The notes below the pieces were generated by a model. The model did not search any database, was not told the DNA's origin, and saw nothing but the letters and a program-made list of their open reading frames with translations. Shown piece by piece: positions 34,297 to 56,226 of a stretch of DNA of 64,000 nucleotides. A program made the translations under genes and the position numbers. Every line of letters starts with the position of its first letter. Within the stretch, counting starts at the first letter, position 1. The DNA comes from Chondrosia reniformis (taxonomy: Eukaryota > Porifera > Demospongiae > Chondrillida > Chondrillidae), in the NCBI GenBank assembly GCA_947172415.1, contig OX359195.1:5927501-5991500 (forward strand). Direction: 5' to 3'.

Positions 34297-35357
34297 TCAT
34301 CACATGACCATCATTTCTTTATCATCTCATCAATTGACGTTTTAGACCTTCTTTATACAGTCACACATGTACATTGTACCATTTTCACTCAAATTGACAA
34401 ATTGATCAGGTATTACCACGCAAGACACATTGTAATCTCAACATAACATGTACAAGAGTGGAAGGAGTATTTCTTAGGTTACCCATTCCATTCAACAACT
34501 TTATATCATTTCCTTGTACGTAGCTCATGACAAGTTTTCATCTCTAACAGGTTAATTACTCTCAACTTTTGTAGTCAACTCAAATATTTACAATTTTTGA
34601 AACATTTAATTCATTTTCTTCATTTTAGCTTCACCAATCCTGTATGAAATGTACATAGCACTGCGTTATATACTGACATTTCAAAATGACTCCATCTTTC
34701 ATATATTTTGTATTCATTTTGCAATTCATCAATTAATTTTGAACAATTTCCTTTACATAATACTTGTATATACATGTATATATATATATATGTTCAGCTT
34801 GGAGAGTATACTATAAGTACATACGTATGCACTATACATATACGTAGTGCTTGACTACTGTGTAGTTATAGGTACATATATAGAGGATAATAAAATATTT
34901 AAGTTTTTAAAACAGACTTTTAATAGCTATAGCATGCACACACATGCATGAGGTCTCCATTTCCCTTTTAACAGATGCATATAAAATAAGTCCAACATAC
35001 GTACATGACAAAATGTATAAATGTATATATACAGTTCATTTGTACTGATAAGAAATGAATTGAATTGTCACAACTAAAGATAACATACCAAGTACAAACC
35101 TTGAATCATTCTCCGTTAATTGGCACCACTATCTCTGTGTGTGGAGATGATTGACTATGAATCATGGTCAGTAGCTATGGCCTACACTTTTGTAGACTGA
35201 TTAAAATGGCAGGGGTCAGGTAAAGTTAACGTTGCTTGCAGATTGAATGTGAAACTTTATTAAATAAAAGGCAAATACAAATTGTTTCATTTCCTTCTAA
35301 TTAATCAATGACTACAAAATACATTTTCAGCCATGTTTATTCAACTACTAAAGACAG
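34297..35357 (+). other. RFX 3' UTR and intergenic region
   Basis: AT-rich sequence after the RFX stop. A polyadenylation hexamer AATAAA lies at 34889-34894, about 590 bases after the stop, and is the best candidate for the transcript end. No gene beyond it. Confidence 0.5.
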
Positions 35358-35792
35358 GTAAAATGGTTGTTAAGGTCCTCTTACATTTATGCCCGGAAAT
35401 GGTTGTTAAGGTCCTCTTACATTTATGCCCGGAAATGGTTGTTAAGGTCCTCTTACATTTATGCCCGGAAATGGTTGTTAAGGTCCTCTTACATTTATGC
35501 CCGGAAATGGTTGTTAAGGTCCTCTTACATTTATGCCCGGAAATGGTTGTTAAGGTCCTCTTACATTTATGCCCGGAAATGGTTGTTAAGGTCCTCTTAC
35601 ATTTATGCCCGGAAATGGTTGTTAAGGTCCTCTTACATTTATGCCCGGAAATGGTTAAGGTCCTTTTACAATTATGCCTGGAAATGGTTGTTAAGGTCCT
35701 TTTACAATTATGCATGCCTGGAAATGGTTATTAAGGTCCTTTTACAATTATGCATGCCTGGAAATGGTTGTTAAGGTCCTTTTACAATTAAA
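35358..35792. repeat. 36-bp minisatellite, about 12 copies
   Basis: Unit: ggttgttaaggtcctcttac, then atttatgcccggaaat. The last four units have tttacaattatg and one deletion or insertion. Intergenic between convergent genes. Stop-free frames produce false ORFs of 120-135 aa on both strands. Confidence 0.95.
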
Positions 35793-36495
35793 AACTACAT
35801 AAGCACAACTTTAACTAAAGACCAACATGCACGCGTAAAATGCAGTATTGACATTAAAGTATAGAAAAGCAACAAGAACAAGGTCATAGAATAGTCATCT
35901 TAACTCTCAGAATTACATTTCATAGTACGTATACATGATCATGCTCTGATTCTTCCATTTTTTTAACTTTGCATTCTACACTCTACACTTTTAAACTACG
36001 CCCTTACCAAGCACATGCTATGCATGTATTAATCACCATCCAATAGTTGCTTCTGCAAGGGGGTTGGCAGACACTTGACTTCCCAAGAGATCTATGAATA
36101 TAATAATCTATGCTATGCATGTATTGATGGGCTGGCAGACACTTGGCCACCCAAGAGGTCTATGAATATAATAATCCAGCAGCCTCATGGATTCCACACA
36201 ATGAAATTTGCAAAGTCAATGTATACAAGTGTATACGTATATACTACATTAATGTATAACAATACAACAAAAATAAATGGTACTTGAAGAAGGTTAAAAG
36301 AGAACCCTACACTACTAACACTAGCAAACTATTTATTAACACAAATATACTGGTCAAGTCTTCATATATCATATAGAATTCTTGGATCCACCTGTACATC
36401 CACACCAGCTATATCAATCCAGACCTCTGGTATTCACAACACATAAACTACATTGCACTGTTTCAAGTATAGTTAGCAGCTGGCTATACATTTAA
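35793..36495. other. Intergenic spacer with imperfect duplication
   Basis: 36070-36180 contains a direct duplication (acacttg, cccaagag.tctatgaatataataatc, 63 bases apart). No gene. Confidence 0.5.
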
Positions 36496-37298
36496 TTATT
36501 TTGCACTACTGTTTCTTTTTTTGTGACTATCAATTGGTGGCAGTGAATATTTGGTCTGTTCATTTATAGGGAAATTGCTTGAACTTTGTAGCTTCTTTTC
36601 TTCTTTCAGCTCTGGTAAGGAATTTCTTCTTTTTGGCAGTCTTTTCTCTTTACAAGGTTTAGCATTCATTGATCCAATTATAGGCTTAGTTTCAATTGTG
36701 TGAGTGATAACTCTAACAGTGGGATGCATAGAGTCACACAGAGCTGTATTCTCTGGTATTTCTTCTGTGGATTGAATTGGCTTAGACAGTGCCTCATTAC
36801 ATTCCTCGTTATTCTGTAACCCCTGCCCTTCAAGTAGCTGTAACCTATTCTCCACTAATGCCATTTTTTTAAAAATCTCCTCAATTTCTAAGGCTGTCCA
36901 TTCATGTACACCCTAAACAAGTCAGTTCTTTGTACATACGTACGTAGTTATATACTGCACATATACTGCAGTGATAGCTAACATAAATTTTTAACTATGT
37001 GACATTGTATATTTAAGTGTGACATATTAAATGTATATGTACTAATATCTGAAACTGCATACTCTTGTATACAACCTGTTTAGTAGAAAGTTGCTCTATA
37101 CTGCAGTAATGCTAGCAGTATACGGACACACTTGACACGTGCTACCTTATTATCCATGTTAAATGTTGAGCCTGTTCCACTGTCAGTTGAGACATATTGC
37201 AACCCTTTCTTATTCAATGGATCCTCCTTGATACTAGATTGCTTTATGTTAATTTCACTTCTTATAGCAGGAGCATCCCCTATGCCAGGGCGATTCAT
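36496..37298 (-). CDS. Unrecognised 189-aa protein with basic C-terminus
   Basis: Two exons, 37298-37146 and 36912-36496, joined at AAG|GTAGCA and ttgtttag|GGTGTA, phase 0. An ATG (MNRPGIGDAPAIRSEI) and a TAA give a complete frame of 189 aa. The centre (GVHEWTALEIEEIFKKMALV) is predicted to be helical, with a short leucine-spaced stretch (VENRLQLLEGQ). The C-terminal third is Lys/Arg/Ser-rich (KEKRLPKRRNSLPELKEEKK), which could be a nuclear localisation or kinase-target region. There is no signal peptide or membrane segment. I do not recognise the family. It is divergent to WDR5 with about 660 bases between starts, and convergent to RFX. Splice sites and open frame make it probably real. Confidence 0.6.
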
Positions 37299-37957
37299 TC
37301 TCTAGAGCTTCTTCTTATAATCCTCTAACTGAAAGGTCAGTGATTACAGTGTTTCCTCTTATATATACATACTGTGTGTGTGTGTGTCTTAAACTAGCTT
37401 CCGGTTGATAAAATGTCTGAATTTGAACAATTTCCTGTTTGTGTGTACTGCACTGCCTATCAATGCTTCATGGCTTTTTAAGGGATTGGAATATATACGA
37501 GCTTAGTCTCACAAAAAAGGGATAAAGATATTATTTCAGTTCTCCAGGCTATTATGCATTGATAATAACATGTCTAAGAGATTATCCCTTTAAAACATCC
37601 TGAGTTGTTTCATTATTATAAGTAATCACTACATGAGTACCATGAAATGTCAGTGACTTGAGTATAACTCTGTCATTTCATTGTTGCACAAAACATAAAA
37701 TTAAATACATGGCAAGTTACTAAAGGAAAACACTTACAGGTACAAGCAATGCGCTAAGGGACATTGGATATCTATTTTTGTATTACCCACTCTTTGTCTG
37801 CTTGCAAGTATGTCAATAATGGGTCATTGAATTTGGTGAATAATGTAAAGATGTGTTCCATTTGAACGTACACACCGAAATCTTTTCTTCAGTGGAAATA
37901 CATACCGGATGTGTACCGTAATATTATCGGAAACGGGAGTCACACGTGTTAAATAAA
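37299..37957. promoter_or_regulatory. Divergent intergenic region upstream of WDR5
   Basis: 659 bases between two oppositely oriented starts. It probably holds both promoters. A short (GT)n lies at 37374-37387. No defined promoter motif was identified. Confidence 0.35.
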
Positions 37958-41996
<4,039 letters not shown>

Positions 41997-42395
41997 ATCA
42001 AATTAACACAGTTGCACCAGATTATATATCTTTTCTTTTTATTGTTCCATACTTTCTGTGTACATGCATGCCTACATTGTGAATTGTTCTTCCTGTGCAT
42101 TATTTAATATTTGTGTTTCCATGGCAATATTACGAGGAGATGCACATTTCAAGGACTTGACTACATATATACAATACAACAAATGGCAACACATTCAGAT
42201 CAACCTATCATTACTAGTTGATATACATATTATGCAACAATTGAAATATGTATACGTATAAATTTTGTAGAAAAATATAAGAAACTCAAATTACATAGCC
42301 AATATATGGACTGGCATTGATTGCCATACCTACCATACCACTTAAAACTATCACCAAATCCTTTCTGTATATAATATTTTAAATAAGTTTGCACT
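41997..42395. other. Convergent 3' region of WDR5 and thiolase
   Basis: About 400 bases shared by the 3' ends of two convergent genes. The open frame at 42058-42261 has no family resemblance. Nothing else is supported. Confidence 0.5.
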
Positions 42396-45007
42396 TTAAC
42401 ACTTTTCCAGCAAGACAGCTATACCCTGTCCTCCGCCAATACAAGCAGACCCGATAGCATATCTCTTATTCATGCGATGCAGCATGTGTACCAGGTTAAT
42501 AGTAATGCGTGTTCCAGAGGCACCTATATATACAGCAGAGGGTAGAATGAGGCGGAGGAGGAAGAGGGAGGGAGGATAAGGGGATGTACCTAGGGGATGT
42601 CCCAGTGCTATAGCACCGCCACAAACATTGGTCCTCTCGTTGTCCAGACCCAACTCTTTCTTCACTGACAGGAACTGAGCAGCAAAGGCTTCATTGACCT
42701 GCAGCATAAGATAATCAAACCACAAGTAACTACAGTCACATATTGCAAAAGAGGAAACACTGTGAAGGAAGCATCTGCTGGATATTGCACCCAAAACAGC
42801 TGGTTATGACCACCAGCGCCCTACCATTGAGCTACACTCGCCACGTCAATGCTCCACTCCTGTCGTTTAAACTAACTAATCAGTCTCCATTCATGCTAAT
42901 TATTAGTGGTGATTCCACTTATCAGAACAAGCTAACAGCCACAGACATACACACTGGACAGAATAGATTCAAATATAAGCTTCCAGTATATTATTATGTA
43001 GCTAGGCAACATAATGAACCATTTCTAGTGCACAGTACCAATGAATATACGTATCTTAATTCTTCAAGATAAGTTGATGCACCAAAATTGGTAACGAACA
43101 AAAAGAATTAGACATGTTCTAGTGCCGTTGTCCTTAAAGAGGTGAACTTACCTCAACAAGATCAATGTTATCAAGGTTCATAGAGGTAGCTTTTAGTAGC
43201 TTTGTGATTGCAGGGGCTGGACCAATACCCATAATTTTAGGGTCTACCCCACAGACACTATATCCAACTAATCTGGCCAATGGAGAAAAATTGTGAGTCT
43301 TTATTGCCTCCTCTGTTGCCAAGACAACAGCTCCTGCACCATCACATATGCCCTTGAAGTGGGAGCAAGAAAATGAGTGAAAACTCTGTTTCTACATATG
43401 ATGAACAAAGTGATACTTACCGAAGCATTACCTGCAGTAACCACACCATTCTCCTTGAAGACAGGAGGCAATTTGGCCAACTTCTCTAAAGTGGTCTCCC
43501 TTGGGTGCTCATCTGCTGTGAAAGGTTCCATTCCTTTTTTTGTTTTGATCTCCATGGCAACCAATTCATCATTAAACCAGCCATTCTTATTGGCTAATAT
43601 TTAATAAAACTGTACATAAATATACTTATGAAAAATAGTATTTTTCTCTTATCCATGATTGTTACCACATCGGCATTACCCACGAGCAAGTATTCAGTAC
43701 CTTCAATCCAACGTTTTTGGGTTTGTAGAGCAAACCTATCGCAGTCTTCCCTTGAAATGCTGTACTTTTCAGCCAGGTTCTCTGCAGTAATAGCCATTGG
43801 GGTCTTAATGAACTGATCAGTCAATGAAGCCCAAAGAGTGTCTTCCATCTAATAAAATGATGTAAATAATTAAAGAGACACATAGCTACGAAATTGGTAA
43901 ACTACCTTGATGTCTTGCCCAAACGTTGTTCCCCATCTGATCCCTCTCACTGCATAAGGAGCCTGAGACATGCTTTCAGTTCCTCCTGCTAGAACCACAT
44001 TTGCTTCTCCGAGCTGGATCTCCTACACAAGTTAACCAAAAACTATTGTTAACATTATTTAAGGTTATCAGTGTACATCACTCTACCTGAGCTCCATTGA
44101 CTATCGACTGAAAACCAGATCCACATAATCTAGGTAGTCAAAGGTTTTTGCTATTTTATAAGGTAAACATTGCCATAGTATATACTCACCTGTTCACTGT
44201 AAGAGCTGGCGTTTCTATGGGAACATTGACCTTCAAGGCAACATGTCTGGCCAAGTAGGGAGCATCAGTTGATGTCTAGTAACACAATGAAATACCGTAA
44301 TTCGGGAAATTGAAATACATACAAATACACAGGTGGCTATATATGGCTGGATTAACATATTTCCAGTTATTGCACACCACACCACCCACCTCACCCACCT
44401 CACCCTCACACCACACCACCCACCTCACCCTCACACCACACCACCCACCTCACCCTCACACCACACCACCCACCTCACCCTCACACCACCCACCTCACCC
44501 TCACACCACACCACCCCACCCACCTCACCTCACCTCACCCACATCCTACCTATGAGCATGAACCTCCAACTTCTGACATTGAATGTGAATTATAAATAAA
44601 GTCCTAACTAATATCACTTTTTGAATAGCATACCACATTAAAAAATAATTATCACTTTTATTGTAATCCATATTGTAACAGGGCATTTTAGGTTAGTTGA
44701 GCCAAAACTTGCCATTATCTACATAATCGTTCCTTTCCTACAGTATATTTCAAGAGGTGAGGTAACGTGTATATTATTCTTACTATGAACTAGTATTACA
44801 GTGCATGTGATCGATATCCTTTACCTGCGCAACATTACCAACAACTACGGAATCGATGGCACCGGGAGGAACATTTCCAGCCGCAAGAGCAGCTTTGCTC
44901 GCCTCCTTACACAGTTCCGTAGCGGTCCATCCTTTCAGTTTTCCACCAAAGGTTCCAAAGGGAGTGCGTTTAGCAGCAACAATGAAAACGTTCTTGCAGG
45001 CAGCCAT
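42396..45007 (-). CDS. ACAA2: 3-ketoacyl-CoA thiolase, ACAA2 type
   Basis: Exons: 45007-44825, 44275-44190, 44129-44087, 44022-43906, 43848-43701, 43593-43421, 43352-43152, 42698-42590, 42523-42396. The frame closes at 395 aa (human 397). It is a thiolase of the acetyl-CoA acyltransferase 2 type, catalysing the last step of mitochondrial beta-oxidation. Nucleophile Cys92 is in [10 protein letters not shown], His351 in ALGHPLG, and acid/base Cys381 in [14 protein letters not shown] is at 319-323. The N-terminus ([18 protein letters not shown]) has no obvious cleaved presequence, as in mammalian ACAA2, whose targeting signal is not cleaved. Intron 8 is only 66 bases and stop-free. Intron 7 has a tRNA-like repeat. 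The start lies 141 bases downstream of the polo kinase stop. Confidence 0.95.
42700..42842 (-). mobile_element. tRNA-derived SINE-like fragment
   Basis: Read on the minus strand: gtggcgagtgtagctcaatg, then gtagggcgctggtggtcata, then accagc. TAGCTCAATGG is a full match to the pol III A-box, followed by an anticodon-arm-like inverted repeat (ctggt...accag) and a degraded B-box (gggtgcaatatcc). No acceptor-stem 3' half exists, so it is not a functional tRNA gene. It lies in thiolase intron 7, ending close to the exon 8 acceptor. Confidence 0.45.
44377..44540. repeat. CA/CCACC minisatellite in thiolase intron 1
   Basis: Repeats of acaccacaccacccacctca, then ccctc (about 25 bp), then shorter cacctcacctcac units. 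The plus strand is almost free of G. Confidence 0.9.
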
Positions 45008-45148
45008 TTTTAATTGACATTCACTCAACACAGTAGGTACAGAATAATGGACGTATGTAATACAATTGCATAAATTTGAAATACCTGTAACAAACTACCA
45101 AATGTATGTTATTCATTATTTAGAACCACATAGGCTAGGTTAGATAAG

Positions 45149-47734
<2,586 letters not shown>

Positions 47735-47861
47735 CTTAACTTGTATCAAGAGTTCGTATAGTTATTTGGATCCTTTCTAAAGAGACCTGCTCACTAGGAA
47801 ACTCAGTATTTACAATCGGTGCTTCGTTTCCTTGCTAACGTGGGATGAGTTATGCGCCTCT

Positions 47862-47903
47862 TTTTCAAATAGATCACGTGTCCTGCGATACGTTAACCAA
47901 TCA
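47862..47903 (-). promoter_or_regulatory. Polo kinase upstream elements: CCAAT, CACGTG, TTTGAA
   Basis: On the minus strand, upstream of the ATG, the order is ATTGG (47901-47897, reverse CCAAT), CACGTG (47880-47875) and TTTGAA (47869-47864), followed by gaggcgc. In vertebrate mitotic genes a CHR (TTTGAA/TTYGAA) sits about 30 bases downstream of CCAAT boxes. The spacing here fits, but the elements are short and function is not shown. Confidence 0.4.
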
Positions 47904-47927
47904 AATTCGTTCAAAATATATATGAAT

Positions 47928-48097
47928 CTAATTATAGAGTAAACATGTATTATAAACTTCAACAGAATAAGCAAATAGTGTTTTTCTACAAAACCAGGAA
48001 ATAGTTTTTGAAAGAGAAAGGTATGCGAGTAGTATACACAGCAAACCAGTCAATATGAACATGTAATTGTCATTGGTAGACCCATGATTTAGTGGTT
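47928..48097 (-). other. Possible alternative 3' exon encoding a membrane anchor
   Basis: A strong acceptor (ttctttctccctgcag) is followed by an open frame of 55 codons to a stop. It encodes one hydrophobic segment (MFILTGLLCILLAYLSL). A GTAAGA donor inside the last CRK coding exon (exon end 48542) would join it in frame (G|AA), replacing the second half of the C-terminal SH3. A second donor, CC|GTGAGT after the CRK stop (exon end 48469), would make it a 3' UTR exon instead. Both readings are possible; expression data are needed. Confidence 0.35.
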
Positions 48098-48479
48098 CTG
48101 CAGGGAGAAAGAAGAAAGATTTTATGTAAGCACACAGCTTAAATTGAAAATAGTACAAAACATTTCAATCCAAATGTCTTTAACTACTGAAAACAAGGTC
48201 GAAACGCTTTGCCCTATTTTCAATTTAAAACGTGTGTTTTGCTCAGAAATTCTATTGTTCTTCTTCATTGACAATACTATGAGCCTCTACCAAGATTAAA
48301 GTTTATAGAATGCAGTTTTAAATACTAAGAAAATAAGTCCATAGCATGAGTGTGCAACACTTAGGAAATGGATTATAAACATTGTCAATTAAGAACTGAG
48401 GAAGACTACATATTTCCAATTGATTAACAGAATCTCAAAACATGAGTTGTAATCATTGTCGCACTCACGGAAAGCAAGC

Positions 48480-54187
<5,708 letters not shown>

Positions 54188-56104
54188 CTATAAAACCATG
54201 ACACTAGATAAAATACTCAAAAGTAATGTCACCATGGTAACAGTCAGTACTGCACCAGAACTCTCTACTCCTTCAGCTTTTGGTGTAGCTGTACCAGGAG
54301 GTACCTTTGTTGGCATTGATGTTGTCCCATCTAATATAGAGGGAATGAGGAGACAAGGGTCAGGTCACAGAAACATAACACAAAATGATATAATTATGTA
54401 TACAACATTCCAATTACCTATATTGGAACACAAAATGATTCTGTTTTGTAGACAAATCTTGTCAGGAAATAATTATAACACTGTGACAGTACTTGGTAAT
54501 TGAAATGATTTTGTCCCAACAACAAGTATTAACGTTTTGGTTTTGCCTTATAAACAATGTGACATTTCATATTGTCAGGACCAGAGTACTTGAGATGATA
54601 AAATGAGGAACACTTAGCAAAATAATACATAATATTTCCTTTGCAATGAGACTAGTATGGAATACCATAGCACATTTACTAGTATTCACACTCACATACA
54701 AACACATCTACACCTTTACTATAATAGCAATATCAGTTCAGGAACAGGGAATTGTTTGGTGTGAAGGTGGGTAGATCTCCATAAAGTTTACAGACTACAG
54801 TCAACCTTACAGTGGGGGGCAGTAATACAGTATGAATTCCGTTTATGTAATCATGAATATCGTTCACACATCATGAATATCATGAATTCCAGGAACCTCC
54901 CCTCCCCACACCTTCAGGGAGCTACGTTCTCAGACAAGCTGGCGGTTCCAAATAATTACAGTAAATTAGAAAGATTAATCAGATTAAACGAATTTCCAGA
55001 AACAGAGTAGACTACTAAATTATCTCTCGATGGTTAAATGGAATGTGTTGAATTATAGAGTTGACATATTTGATACAAGAGGAGTTGATTTAATCCACCT
55101 AAATCAACCTTACACATTCCTAGTGTACAGTGTCATGGTAACCTGCCAGAGAGAGTAATAACTAGTGAAATATCACTTCCTTATTGAATTGAACTAGATG
55201 CATGTTTCTAACATATCCAGTCACAAGTATATACAAAGGTGTAAAAGTAGGGACTTGTAAATTCTCACGTTAACAGTGCAATTATCAAGCCGCCAAAGAA
55301 ATGCCAATGACACTCACCTAACTCTCCAACTCGCACTGCCAACTTTACACCACTTAGACAATGATTAACATCCTCTTTGAAAGCTGAGAAAAGAAAAATA
55401 ACAAAGTAATAATTATAGAAATGGTTAAAAAGATATTTATTTTCAGTTGTATTATTAAAATATTACATTATTCCTTCAAACAGTCTTGTTAACAAAATAA
55501 AAGTTACCTGTAAAGTAAACAATTTCTCCATTCTGTACAAGCTTTCTCGAGCTTGATTCTACTTTCTCGTGTGAAAAGTATTGTGGTATATTAATGAAAA
55601 ACTCATCTGAACATTTTCCGACCATCTCTGTTGGTTCACTTGGTATTTCACAATTGTCATATTGCTCCTTGGTCACAATGTATACTCGCTGCCCTATCTC
55701 AGAGCAGTAAAAGTTCACATAGTCAGATATTCTTATCTGAATAATCCTAAGCGAGAAAGAAAAGGATAACTTCGCTAACTGGCCCAGTACAGCACTTAAT
55801 AAGCGTACCACCCAAATAGGTCGGCCGGGAATTATGAATCGCTGTGTTTACTAACATTGCTATTCAACTCTACTAAGCCTTCTCTAAACAGCTAACTCGT
55901 CGTAGGAACTCACCCAAGGGATTGCAATTCACTGCAAAGGTTGACATATACTTCGCAGCTGTCAGGAGAATCGCACGAGTACGTCTTATTGATCGGGTTG
56001 TCGACAGTTTCTGGTTCGCCCCCCAAAGACCTCCTGCATAAAACTTCTTCACCGTGCGCTAAGTTAAACAAACAGTAGACTATGAAGAGCAATATGTTCT
56101 TCAT
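54188..56104 (-). CDS. Ephrin-like ligand with predicted GPI anchor
   Basis: Exons: 56104-55914, 55746-55508, 55383-55318, 54330-54188. All phases agree and give 212 aa (vertebrate ephrin-As are about 200-240). A signal peptide covers residues 1 to about 18 (MKNILLFIVYCLFNLAHG). The ephrin receptor-binding fold follows: ISDYVNFYC, QRVYIVTKEQYDNCE, KCSDEFF, NGEIVYFTAFKEDVNHCLSG and VKLAVRV, matching the DYxDIxCP, YxxY.V..EYxxC, YYIS and C-L-LKV.V landmarks. A Thr/Pro-rich stalk follows. The end is SSGA at 189-192 plus a 20-residue hydrophobic tail with nothing after it, typical of GPI attachment. Ephrins signal to Eph receptor kinases on neighbouring cells. An unusual Cys-rich segment (about 20-60) precedes the core. 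Identity rests on pattern, not alignment. Confidence 0.75.
54228..54241. promoter_or_regulatory. X-box match GTCACCATGGTAAC
   Basis: Fits the RFX-binding consensus GTNRCC(N0-3)RGYAAC exactly. It lies inside the coding sequence for the ephrin GPI tail, so it is probably fortuitous. Other exact matches: 11690-11703 and 63782-63796. Confidence 0.25.
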
Positions 56105-56226
56105 TCTATTCCGTAACAGACTGAACAATTTAGAAACAAGAAACGAGCTTCACAACGAATGCGTCCCAGCGTTTCTATTTATACCATGGTGATCAGTATG
56201 AATGTAATTAAAGTTAGGTCTACAAA
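56105..56226. promoter_or_regulatory. Bidirectional promoter, ephrin and MINDY
   Basis: Only 122 bases separate two divergent ATGs, so transcription start regions must be shared or overlap. No TATA box is obvious; sequence near 56180 (tatttatacc) is the only candidate. Confidence 0.55.
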
